The position numbers and the translations under genes are program-made. Of a stretch of 64,000 nt of DNA, positions 11,970-27,549 are shown piece by piece. The DNA comes from Asterochloris sp. CNOR1 (taxonomy: Eukaryota > Chlorophyta > Trebouxiophyceae > Trebouxiales > Trebouxiaceae), in assembly GCA_963969365.1 (NCBI GenBank), contig OZ017747.1, positions 4,278,001 to 4,342,000 of the forward strand. The letters are read 5' to 3'. The notes beneath the pieces were generated by a model. The model had not been told where the DNA came from. It made no database searches and saw only the letters and a program-made list of their open reading frames with translations. Positions within the stretch are counted from its first letter, which is position 1. Every line of letters begins with the position of its first letter.

Positions 11970-13681
11970 GTATCTGCAGGGTACACATTAGTTGAATGAA
12001 GTCTCATGGTCATGCTTGTTTCTGTGCACGACGGTTGCTCACTTCTTGGATGAAGCCGGGGGTACCATGGCTGCATATATGGCAGTCAAACGTAACTGCA
12101 GCATTGCCTTGCTTTCTTACGCCTGCAACATGTTCAAGCTATCATACTAACAACATTCGGTGTGGCGCTTCACACAGGTAGTGCTGCATTATGGAGTGCA
12201 TTCATTATGGTGTCCAGGGACATTGAAGCTGTGGTGCAGGGATTCTGTACTGTCTTAGCTTTCAGCATCGGTCCATCAATCTGGTGGGCATGATCTGCAG
12301 TCAGCTGCACTAAGCAAACACATGGGACAAGCTGCGCCTCTGGCCTTGGCTCGGTTCAATGTCATCTGTGTGCTCCATGTGCTGCTGGAGGGGGGCTGCA
12401 CAAGCTTCTATTCAGCTGAGAGTTGAGCTAGAAGTTGGGGGCCTCTTGAATTCCCCTAGCTGACGGCCTAGTGACGGCTAGACTGTTGCAGAGTTGTGGC
12501 AGGTGTACACTTGGCCAGAGCTGGTCGTTGATTGATGGGTGGGCACAGCCTTGCCGATTTTGCACCCAGAATGCTGTAACCAGTAGGTGCTTGCATCGGC
12601 CAAAGCTGTTTTGCACATTTCATCTATGCAGCTAGCGTGCAACATGATGCTTGTGGGTCTGCAAGCAGCTACATCTGGCCAGAGCCGCCAACTGACATGT
12701 GGAACATGCTGAGTCTCTCCTGGTCACAGAGCTCTCCGCCTGTCGCTAGGCCAATGCGGGAAGTGGATGGCCATGGCACCCAGACAAAGTCACTCTGGGC
12801 TCAGACAAGAGGGTGCACTGGGTCGTGCAAGACAAGTGCAAGCTGGGCCTGGTGCACAGGTGGCAGACATCACCGAATGGTTGCACAGGAAATGAAACTG
12901 GCTCACCGTTCCCATCTGGCATGGCTGTGTGTGCCTGCAAGTCCCTGGCTGTGCAGTGCCCAGAGGCAGTGACATTGTGGGATCTCCTGTTGAATGAAAG
13001 GCTGACCCCTGATCACGTGACCTGGCAATCCTGCCAAGAGGTGTGCTGGAAGAGTCCAGATGGTAGACAGTGGCATCAGAGAGTTGATCAACATGTCACT
13101 GTTGTCAGAAGGCATCAAGCATACTGGATGAAGTAGCTGCATCAGTACAACTTTCCATCTACTATTTAAAGCACGTTCAAGGCTGGTGTTGTCTGTGTCA
13201 GGCGATGCGCAACCCCAGAGAAGTGCAATGACATGTCTTCTGCCTGTCAACTGCCAATGCATGTGCGCAGTGTTATACAACCGGTACCTTCAGCAAGTGC
13301 ATGTTTGGGCAGCTATACAGCATCACGCTGTTGCGGCTGGCTTACATGTTGCGTCAGCTGCCAGTTGGGCTCTGCAGATGTCAGCAAGTGGACCTCGCGC
13401 AACAAAATGCAGATGGGCAAGGTCTTCCAGTACTCAACTTGACGCATGAGATCATGCATTGCAGCACAGCTTCATCCCTTCCAGACACATCCCTGATGCT
13501 AGACCGAAGCAGGAGACTCAGGTCCCTTTCAAGTGCATGCCCTGATGTAGTTCATTCCTGCCACTGACATGAAATGCAACATATGCTGAATGAAGTGCAA
13601 ACTCGTATAGGAAAGAGGCGTGGGGGACATAATGACTGTGCAGCTACAAAGGAAAATGCTGTATAGTCCTGTGACAGCTTC
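11970..13681. other. Intergenic stretch without a supported gene
   Basis: Short ORFs occur on both strands (the longest runs are 12637-12972 and 12813-13136 on +, 12903-13280 on -). None shows a recognisable domain, and none could be joined by splice phase into a longer protein. No clear repeat or RNA gene is seen. Confidence 0.4.
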
Positions 13682-16600
13682 TCAGCTCAAGTCAGAGTGC
13701 TGTATGAGCCAGTGCAGGCCAGGGGTGGAGCTGTTCTGTGGCCCAATGACCAGATCCAAGTTATTGCCCAGTTGAACACACCACACAGCGCCCTGAGCCT
13801 GCAGCTGAATCGCCACGTCCTGGTGCCACTGCTTGACCTCCTCGCGGTCGGGAGGCGCGTGCCCATCTGGGCCTGTGTCCGGCGCCTTTACCAAGCGCCA
13901 GGCTGAGGGGTCAGCAGCCGGCAAGCCAGCCAGCTGGCCGGGCTGCCGTAGAGCTGTCCACCGTGCCGCCAGCTCTGTGAGCGGAAGCAGGTGGGTTCCT
14001 GGGCCATGCACCCTGCAGCAGAGGCAGCAGGCAGTGGGAGTCCTACGGCTCTGCGAGCGGAAGCAGATGGCTTCCAGGGCCATGCACCCTGCAGCAGAGG
14101 CAGCAGGCAGTGGGAGTCTTACAGCTCTGCGAGCGGAAGCAGGTGGCTTCCAGGGCCATGCACCCTGCAGCAGAGGCAGCAGGCAGTGGCAGTCCTTTGC
14201 ACCTGGTGACAAACACAGCTGCAAGTATTGCTCCTGCAGAGCTGTCACAGGCAGGATGCACAGGGCGGCCATGTCGTCCAGCCTGTAGAGCAAGCCCGGT
14301 AAAACCCTGCAAGGCAGCACCAGAGAGAGCATAGCTGCTGTTGCACCTGTCCCTATGCGCAGTCTGGGCATCTTGTGACGCTCCGCAGAGGACCTGAGCC
14401 CGGACAGAACAGGCGGGAGGTCCACACCCATTACCGCCATGCCACTCACAGGGTGGGTTGGTCTGCTCTCCACTGACAGGCTGATCGTGCACAACATCAG
14501 CAGGCAATCATCGACAGCCACTCACAGGATGGGCAGGCTCAGGCCATGGAACCCATTTATTGGCATCCGCTGGGGCATGCGCACGCGCCCAGTCCAGCAG
14601 GGGATGAGCATCATCAGGAGGCAGCTGCTGAGGGCCGGCTTGGCTGACTCAGGGATGGACAGCCAGTGGCAGGCGGGCCTGCTGGGCAGGCAGATGTGGC
14701 ACGCAACCCCCCTGCGTTCTGTGCTGCTGCCTGAGTCGAGCCACACTGTCCTGGAGAAGACCTGCACAGCACAGTGATGGGAAGGCTGCACACCTTGAGT
14801 GACGTGCGACTTGCCTCCTTAGGGGTTGAGGGAAGTGCATGGGCTACACTGTCACCAAGCCTGCCTGCCCCACCATACAGAAAGCGGGGCAGCCACGAAG
14901 CCCACCAAAAATAATAAATAAAGACCCCTTGCGTTGCAGCACGGCCACTCCCACAGTCACAGCAAGTCACCAAACCCTCGCAGGGGCATGCCATCCAAAG
15001 CCACCATTGAGAGAGCTGGAGAAGCCTGGGGACTGGACCGGTCAGATTCTGCCAGCCTGCACAACTCAAACTCAGTTGCACACAGCATCAATGCCACACG
15101 GCCTGCCTGGCCTAGCGCAAGACCAGGGAACCAGCCAAGCCGACCAGTGCGGTGACTGACTCCGTACGCCGTGTCCCTGCCAGAGATCTTACGTCTTGGC
15201 TCATGACCCCGGCTCCATGCCACTGCGCGTCTCCATGCGGAAGGTCCATTTGCACAATTCCCTCAATGGTTGAGCAGGCACACCTGAGTGATCTACCCTG
15301 ATGAATCTGAGATGCAGCAGCTGCCCCTGATAGCACGATGAATCTGCTGACTTGGCCTAGCAGTGGCGCTGAACAGCTGCTGAACTTCAACGGCCCTACT
15401 TAGCTGCGCCAACACTGTCTGCCACCACTGTCATGGGTTGCATGCTGCCCTGGTGCTCACTGGCGACGGCCAGCAGCGTCATGCCGGGGCTGCTGCCCCA
15501 CCGCCTGCCAGGTTGCGCTGGTGGTGCCCAGCAGCATGCATTTCAGCTGGCAGCTGCAGGGGCTGGCCAGCAGCTGCCTGCAAACCCCTGCATATTGGCA
15601 GACCCACAACATGCTCACCTCATCACCGATGGCTTTGCTGTTGTCCTCGAGCAAATTTCCCTCGCTTGCACGGAGTGCCCACACCTGGAGCTGCTCAGCA
15701 TGTAGCCCCAGGCCTTTCAGCATGTTTTGGTGGTGCTTCAGAGGCAGCCTGCGATTTGTCTGCAGCAGGGCAGCATGCTCTGTGTTACAGTCAGCAGTAA
15801 CCTCACAATACTAGGCAACTCACAGAGCTCCCTCCGCAGGAAGTCATGGCGCTGAGCAAGGAGGCAGTCAGTGGGCAAGCACGTTCAGAGAGCTTCTGCA
15901 GTGCCCGGTCAAGTAGCAGCTGCCATGAGGCAGAGCATTGGCAGGTGGCTGCTCTTACCAAATTAATAGCAGCTATGGTCCTTGGTGGATACAGACTGAC
16001 CTAAATACTCAGCCAGTACTCTCTGCAGTGCCCACTGCCACCAAATGATGATCCAGGAGTCCCTGCCCCCACGCCAGTTGAAGCTTGCAAGTCAACATCT
16101 CTGAAGGCCATGCCTGGCAGCTGCTGCTGCTCACTCAAGGCACCAGCCCGCTGGCAAGCAGCCCACTTGTTCTGCAATGCACCTGGCCTCTGGGCGAAGG
16201 CATGCCCAACGTCAAGCCTGACAAGTGCAACAGCTTCCTGTCAGGTGGTGCCCTTGCAGCAGGCAGCACTCTTGACCTGCAGGGCCTCGGTCCCTTGCCA
16301 CTGCGAGAAGACCAATCCTGTTGAGTATAGGCCCGTACCTCACCTCAAGGCAGCAGCCTGCTGGCAGGCAGCACGCTTTTGTTGCAGGAGTTGTGCCCCT
16401 GGTCCCTGGGTACAGGCCATGCTGCTCAAGTGCAGCAGCTCACCTCTAGGTGGATCCCTTGGGGCAGGCAGCACTCCTGGCCTGTGGGCCCTCGGAGCCT
16501 GGCCATCGTGTGGGCAGCCACGGCCCTCCAGATGTCCCCTTCATGTTTCGACAAAGACCCGCACCACAACTCCTCGCCGAGGGCTGGCTGCAGGTGGCTG

Positions 16601-16724
16601 GCAAAGTGGTTCCTGACGCTGGCCTGGCCCTCCTCAAGCAGCCCAGCGGGCCACTCAGGAACGTTGGCAGCCCAGTCCGGGCCATTTGCTGTGGGCGACC
16701 AGGGCGCCTCCTGCTGCAGCTGCC
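13682..16724 (-). CDS. Exons of an unrecognised protein (C-terminal part of a large minus-strand gene?)
   Basis: Credible coding pieces: 16724-16444 (GQLQQEAPWSPTANGPDW...GIHLE, flanked by CAG acceptor and GTGAGC donor, phase clean); about 15775-15634 (HHQNMLKGLGLHAEQLQVW...DNSKAIGDE, followed by a GTGAGC donor); pieces near 15300-15200 (IEGIVQMDLPHG), 14440-14340 (MAVMGVDLPPVLSGLRSS) and 14300-14230 (VLPGLLYRLDDMAAL); and a last exon starting at 13972 or 13974 and stopping at 13682 (WHQDVAIQLQAQGAVWCVQLG...). They could belong to the same transcript as the Arg/Ser-rich exons upstream. I do not recognise the family and the full chain of exons is not resolved. Confidence 0.4.
13972..14199. repeat. 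Three tandem 76-bp repeats containing a splice acceptor
   Basis: The landmark GCGGAAGCAG starts at 13981, 14057 and 14133, a period of exactly 76 bp. Copies share CCATGCACCCTGCAGCAGAG and AGGCAGCAGGCAGTGG. On the minus strand the lowest copy includes the acceptor of the last exon (CTCACAG). Since 76 is not a multiple of 3, it is an intronic/junction duplication rather than a coding repeat. Confidence 0.9.
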
Positions 16725-17109
16725 CTGCAAAGAGACGAGTGAAGCTCTTGGCAGGTGAACTGGCAGGGGTCCAGACATTTCAGCGCGGGCAGCCGTCCCT
16801 CACGTCCTAGCTTTGCCTGTCCTCCAAGATGACAACCCAGTCATGCCAGAGCGATAGAGCCCACTATACAACAGAGCAGTTACTGACAGCAGAAGGGCTG
16901 TAAGACATGGTGCTGGGCATGGATGAATGGTTGAGCACTCTGGCTGTCACTGTGAGCCCAGCAGCAGTTGCTGCTGTATGCACAGCCATCAAGAGCATGC
17001 AAGCCACCAATAGCGCTTGAACAAGTGCCAGCTCACAAGCTGCAAGTCAGGGCAAGATAGCACTGACTTGGCGTTCAGGAAGCAAGCAACTACTTCTGTA
17101 GCATGCAAC

Positions 17110-20100
17110 TCAGGCCGATGCTCCTTTGAGGCATGGGCAGTGCTTTGGCAGAGCAGCTCTGTTGAATTCTTGACGTCCACAGCTGCTCCTTTGCAACCCC
17201 TTGCATGCAAGCCCACCTTCAAGCTGTTCATCGCTGATGCCGCTCATCTGCCTGGAGCCCAGAGAGGCTGCTGGCTGCCCCACACCAGGCGCAGCCCTAG
17301 CCCCTGCCTCCCCTTGCCATGCCTGATGCGTCCACTTGCCAGAGAGGCCCTCTGCTACCTCGTGTTGTGCTTCAGAGGGCGCCTCAGGCTGGCCAGGCCC
17401 ATCACGTGCCCTGCCCTCTGCCACCTCTGGCCATGCCTGCTGCATCCCCTTGGCAGCAGGGCCCTCTGCTGCTCCTTGGTGTGTATTGGAAGGCGCTTCA
17501 GGCTGGCCAGACCTGCCATGTGCACTGCTGCCTACCCTCTCTGGCCATGCCTGCTTCAACTGCTTGCCTGAGAGGCCCTCTGCTGCCCCTTGCTGTGCTT
17601 CGGAGGGCGCTTCAGGCCCATCACGCGCACTGCCCTCGGCCTCCTCTGGCCGTGCCTGCTTCGTCTGCTTGCCAGAGGGGCCCTCTGCTGCTCCGTGATG
17701 TGCATCGAGGGGCGCTCCGAGCTGCCCAGTCCCATCCCGCTGACTCCCCTTGCTGTGTATGTTGCTGCCTGAGGAGGCCCCGCCCTGACTGTGCTGAAAG
17801 CAGTCGTTCTGGAAAATGTTGCCAAGCACCGCTCCCTTGAGGGGCTCCGCACTGCCCTGCTTGGCAGACTGCAAGGCAGAGCCTCTGCTCTGCCTGCCCT
17901 CCAAGCCGTTCTGTCGCCCCTGCTTGTGGCCCCCATCTGGGCTGCTGACTCCTGGCCTGGGGGCTCCATCGGGTTGCCTCCGCCTGTCATGCCCCTGACC
18001 GCCTCGCCTGCTGCTGTCACGCCAGCTCCTGTCCCCATCACGCTCCCTGCTCTTGTCAGACTTGTGCCGGCCACGCTCAGGAGATCGACTTCTGCGCCGC
18101 TTTCTGTCTGGACTAGCTGGCCTGCTCCCATGAGACCTGTCCCTAGACTGACCGTGGTACCGCGGGCTCAGGCTGCGCCCTTTGCGGGTGCCCCGGCGAT
18201 GCCTGTCAGGGGAGTCAAACCTGTGGCTGCGACCATTCTGCTGTTTTGACACGTGCTGGCCGCCAGACTCCCTGCACGTGCTGTGGGTGGCCGTCAGCCA
18301 ATATGCTGGTGAGCACAGACCTTGATGTAGGCAGCAGCTCCTGCAACACGTGCTAGTTCTGGTGGGGCATAGGCTCTCATGGGCCAGCATCAAACCCCCA
18401 GAGTGCAACAACGCATTGGGGGCCTGCGCTAGATGGCATGTGCAACCAAAGGACAGCACAAACCAGGGAGAATGTCCTGCTTGGCCTGGCCACGCATATG
18501 TGGACAGTCTCCAGCTGTGCCTCACCGACGTCCTGAAAAGTGTAAAGCTCAGGCTGTTCCTCATGTTTCCTGTGGCCAAGGACAGGCGTTAGCAACTGGG
18601 GCACAAGCTGGGCCCCTCACCGTCTGCCGTGGCGGCCGCGATAGCCCTCCCTGCTGTCACACCTGGCCTTGCCCTGGCGCTCTGCCCGATCCTGCTGGCT
18701 GCCAGGCCGTCCCTGTGGCGAGGTGGCAGGCCGCCCAGACCTGCCGCCACCGGGGCTGCGGCTGCGCCTCCCTGCGCTGCCTACCCTGCTGCCTCCTGAG
18801 CCCGGCCTGGAGCTTTGTTGGTTGCCCAATCCAACAGGGCTTGGGGTAGCCAAGCTGCTGCGGGACCTCAAGTGGTCAGGCTCAGTGCCGGCAGTAGCTC
18901 CCTGGATGCTGAGGCTGCGGAGACCCTCCAGAGGCGTCTCCTCATCCCGCGGGCGCTTCACGCCTCTGGGCTCCTCCTGCACATATCACAACCTGAGACA
19001 GTAGAGGCACATCTGCAGCTGTGCACAGTTTGGATCAGTGCCTGCAGCAAGTTGGCTTCGATAGGCCTGGACGCTGAAGCTGTGCAGACCCTTCAGGGTC
19101 CTCGTCTCCCCGCAACGCTTGACGCCTGTGCTGTCTCCTGCATCTACCAACATGACTTTGTGAGACAGTAGCAGCAAGCTCGCACCTGTGCACAAGCAAG
19201 CTTGCTGCTACTGTCCCAGCAAGAGCAGTGGCAGCAGCAGCCTGGTTGAAATACGCATTGGTGACTGCAGACTACTGCTAGCACACGGGGCCAAGCAATC
19301 TGACCCAGCGCCACTCACCCACACCAAAGCTGGCTTGTGAGTCCAGAGCTGGCTCAGCTGGCCAGCTGCTAGTTTGGCACAGTGCAGCACTAGCAATTAT
19401 GTGCGAAGCATCACGTAGCACGTGTTTTTTCGCACACTAGCAACAAGTTGCTTGTGTGATCTGCCCAAAAAGTACGTCCTTGCTTGTGTTGCCTCCGGCT
19501 ACAAATGGAATGCAGTTGAAACAGATCCAAACCTTAAGGCCTGCTTGCTCAGCAGCCACAATGAGTGCATCCCGCCTAACAGCTCCCAGCAGACAGAGCA
19601 ACTAGCCGCAGCTTACCTCTGCCACAGGCGGCTGTGGGCCCTCCTGCAGCTTGCGACCAGCGCGTGAACCTGCCTGCCCAGCACTCAAGGGAGTGCTCTG
19701 CTGCAGAGCTATCGTGAGAAGGACCATTGCCACCGCCAGATGCTCACCTTGGCTCGATTTGGCTTCTGGCCCTGCTGGCCCAGCGACACACCACCAACGC
19801 TTGCAAGAGCCTCTCTCTGCCTGGTTGGCGGCTGCATCTGGGCTGTGCCGAGCCGCCCACCACTCCTGAACGCCACTGCATCAGCGCAGCAGCACCGTAC
19901 ACTGAGGGCTGTGCTGTGTATGTGCGGTCTCACAGTCAGCGCGAAAGTGTAGGGGTGACCATGAGCGTTGCGAATGCATGTTCATACTCAGGCATGCTCA
20001 TGAGCACATGCATCACCTCGTTGCACTGGTTGCAACAGGCAGCAGCCCACAGGGTATGGCGCTCACCAGTTGCGTCAGACGCCTGGCCATCTGCTGCCCC

Positions 20101-21932
20101 GCCATGCTCCAGATGGGCAGCAGCTGTGGGCCCAGGCGCGGGGTTGTCCCACCTGGTGTCTGGAGGTGGCAGCGGCGGCGGGGAGGGCTGTGAGGCTGGC
20201 AGGGGCGGCGGAGTGGCCTCTGAGGGTGGAAGAGGCGGCGGGGAGGCCTCCAGGAGCCCAGGGGCCACGCCTGTGGCAGGCGCCACAGCTAATGGGGTGC
20301 CCGCGCGCTGCGAGAGAGGTGGCGGAGGCGGGGGCGGGGGCGGCGACACAGTGGCGCCTCCAGGCTCTCGGCTGGCCCCATGCTCTACCTCCATGCTGAC
20401 GTCCATGTCGACTTCGCTGATCTGAAGTCGTGGCACCTGGGCTGGCAGCTCAGCGCCTGCCCCAGCAGCCGGCTGGCTGAGGGGGGGCGCCGCCCCATGA
20501 TGTTCTGGCTGGCCCTGCTGTGCCTCTGCTGCCTGCTGAGGTTCTGCCTCGGCAGTCGCAGCCTGTGGGGGGGCAGCTGCTGCTGCTGCTGCTGCCCGCT
20601 GGGCAGCCACATGGGCTGCAGAATGCTGTTTCAGCAGTCTGCCCACCTGCACTATGGGCTGGACCGTGAGCTGTACCCCATGAAGGTGCTCATTTTGCAG
20701 ACCAAAGCCCAACTATGTTTGGGCTGGATGTGCATCAACACAGATCAAGAGGTCGCCTGCTCGCGGCAGGCTGGAGCAGTGTGCTGCCTGCTGCCCCAGC
20801 ATGACCCAGCATCACCACAAACCTGCAACCCATGTTTTTGGAATGCAGGGCCCACCTGCAGAAATCTGAACTCGAGCCAAGTCCAGTTCTTGTGCATGGC
20901 CGCAGTTCGCAGCAGGTAGCACGCCCTCTCAGCCTCTGCAGCACACAAGGTCAGGCAATGGCCAGCTCTTGCACAGTGCCTACACCTCTTGACTTGCCAA
21001 AGCCCTCAGGAGAACCTCAAGCCAGGCATGAGCAGCATGGCAGGCAGGAGCTGCACCTACAGCCATTCTGGGGCAGATCACAGCTATCGGTCCAAGAACA
21101 GCTGGCTTCTGCACGGTGTCCTGTCTGCCTCAGCTGGTGCAGCATGAGTGTCCTAAGTGCGCCAAGGTTGCAGCAAACAGCATGGTGCAACCTCTGCCCA
21201 CTCTGGTTGTGCAGCGGCTGATGCACGATGAACCTTCCTGCAGATTTTTGCAGCATGCTGACTGGCTTTAAAAACAACCCTCCTGCAGTGCAGCCATTGG
21301 CAGCAGACCACCCACCCACCTGGCTTTGAGGTCATTGACATGAGCATCTGATACCTCGTGGCGCCTGGCACCAGAAATGGGTCCAGCTGCATGTGGTACT
21401 GGACCACCAGAGGCCTTGCCGCTCCAGAGGCAGTGGAGCCCTCAAACACGTCTTCGAACATGCTGATGGCCAGATGCTCCTGCATCAAGACCTGGCTTAA
21501 GGGACACAGTATGGTTGCCCTGTGGCGTCTGCAGGCTGCAGAGATCTCTGAGGGAGTGACTTCAACAGCTTGCACAGGTGCTTGAGCTGGGAGCTGCAAG
21601 GTTGAGCAACATGCCGCTGAGGTGAAGTAAAAGTCTTGGAAGTCACCAAGCTGGGCAGACTGCCTCACCTGTGTCTCCTTCCCTTCAGGGCCCATAAACT
21701 CTGGCAAGCCCCGCACCCGTAGCATCCAGGCAAAGTCATGCTCCTGAGGATGCTGCATCGAGTTACATGCCGGGAAGAGCAACTCAGTAGACTGTACACT
21801 GCACGGTATGAAAGGGGCGTTACCCTGCCTCAAGACGTGCTTAGCACAGCACGAGTTGAGAAGTGCACCTGCTTCACATCTAGATAAGCAGCTGATTCCG
21901 CCAGATCTGCAGGGAAAGACTTGCATGCGCAA
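17110..21932 (-). CDS. Arg/Ser-rich, Pro-rich low-complexity protein (exon chain incomplete)
   Basis: Coding pieces in order: an upstream ORF from 21932 ending HDFAWMLRVRGLPEFMG... at a GTGAGG donor; 21499 to about 21355 (VLMQEHLAISMFEDVFEG...PFLVPGAT); about 20680-20065, with an Ala/Gln run, two acidic-hydrophobic patches and polyproline (runs of 10 and 3 Pro); 18974-18622 (EEPRGVKRPRDEETPLEGLRS, then an SRSP-rich tail); 18569-18526 (KHEEQPELYTFQDV); and a long exon from 18271 to at least 17240 with many RS/RD dipeptides followed by four about 35-residue repeats. Such composition is typical of nuclear RNA-processing scaffolds, but no folded domain is recognisable to me. Continuation into the exons below 16724 is possible. 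Its 5' end faces squalene epoxidase across about 160 bp. Confidence 0.45.
17275..17735 (-). repeat. Four ~35-residue protein repeats in the Arg/Ser-rich gene
   Basis: Each unit follows the pattern PEAPSEAQ-GAAEGLSGK--KQAWPE--G-A-DG. The four copies are diverged but in the same frame, so this is a coding tandem repeat, unlike the out-of-frame intronic repeats elsewhere. It is Pro, Ala, Glu and Gly rich and is likely disordered. Confidence 0.85.
19045..19150. repeat. Degenerate copy of an exon 5' edge in the upstream intron
   Basis: On the minus strand the real exon starts (18974) EEPRGVKRPRDEETPLEGLRS. This stretch, about 150 bp further into the intron, reads GVKRCGETRTLKGLHSFS and is likewise preceded by a run ending in CAG. 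It is a decayed copy of the exon edge plus acceptor. Confidence 0.75.
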
Positions 21933-22089
21933 GGAGCTGCTCCTGACAATTCATATATTTTGACGAGAAGGGGAGTTGCACGCTATCAGCCCGTGCTCCT
22001 GCGCATCAAAGAGCTGGTGCATTAACCTGGAGCATTGATTGTTGGATACACTTCAGGTTGTGGCTGTTTGAGGGCAGAGCAGCTTCCAC
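21933..22089. promoter_or_regulatory. Putative bidirectional promoter (unnamed gene / squalene epoxidase)
   Basis: About 157 bp separates the first plausible ATG of the minus-strand gene (21932) from the squalene epoxidase ATG (22090). It includes an AT-richer stretch (TTCATATATTTTGACG near 21950-21965). The promoter role is inferred from geometry alone. Confidence 0.4.
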
Positions 22090-26775
<4,686 letters not shown>

Positions 26776-27549
26776 GCAATGGTAAGAATGCAAGCAATGA
26801 TACGTGTTCAGCTGATTGACCTCTCTGTCATTCACTCGTTGACTGCCCAATGGCTTGATGAATATTGACATCAGTCCAGTAAGTGCTGTTATCTAGCATC
26901 GTCTAATGTGGAGGTGAAGAGCATTAGGTTGTGGACGCTAGCATATACAGAGGCTGATGCTGTGCAGCTGCCCAAGGCCTTCACTGTGAACCAAGACCAC
27001 CCACTTTCCTGAGCAGCAACACTTACCTGAGCAGCAATCTTGATCTGGCAGTTCAGCCTGACCTAAAGAGCGGCCTGCAGATGCCCATTAAGCTCACGGT
27101 GTCTATCTGCCATCTCCAGAACAGCTTGCAAGCCAATTGGGGCCCCTGCAGATTATGCCTATACTTCAGCAGCCAAAGTCAACTTCACAATCTTGTGAAG
27201 TTGACTTTGGCTGCTGAAGTATAGGCACATGATGTTAAGATGCTGATTCATCTAGTGAACTGGCTAATGGCACCATCTGTGCTTTGTCTGCAAGCTGTAG
27301 CAAGCTATATCTTTGCTGAGTTGGGTTCCATCCTTGCAAGCTTCATGCCACATTCACTTTGGGGAGGTGGTCCTCCTTTCATTGCTGCTCTTTGATGAGC
27401 TGATCTGTATGCAGCTGCAGGTTCTGTTGCTCTGCTATACACATCTCAGAACAGCCCAGAAGGACAGCATGCCATAAACTCTCCTGACAGGAGGCACCCG
27501 CTTGTTTCTTATGCATGGTCCAATGGTGATTAAAAATAGCAGCTGTATG
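26776..27549. other. Convergent intergenic region
   Basis: This separates the stop codons of squalene epoxidase (+) and the transportin-like gene (-) and should hold both 3' UTRs. It is less GC-rich than the genes and has no supported ORF. Its main content is the 72-bp inverted repeat at 27156-27227. Confidence 0.6.
27156..27227. repeat. Perfect inverted repeat, 35-bp arms, 2-bp loop
   Basis: The left arm 27156-27190 begins TGCCTATACTTCAGCAGCC. The right arm 27193-27227 is its exact reverse complement, and the spacer is TC (27191-27192). No mismatch was found in 35 pairs and pairing stops abruptly at both outer ends. It lies between two convergent genes. It could be a miRNA/siRNA-type hairpin, a small palindromic element or a recent fold-back duplication. 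Confidence 0.95.

Noticed and set aside
13833-14288. Plus-strand open frame over the 76-bp repeats
   Set aside because: It is open only because the repeat lacks stops in several frames; the 76-bp period shifts frame each unit and the minus strand holds the exon and acceptor.
17240-18271. Prokaryote-like or viral insertion
   Set aside because: The region is low-complexity RS/PEAPS coding sequence with eukaryotic splice signals; no viral or transposase motif is present.
20070-20425. Gly/Arg-rich plus-strand frames opposite the polyproline exon
   Set aside because: Their composition is the mirror of the Pro-rich minus-strand coding sequence (GGCGG versus CCGCC) and there are no credible ends.
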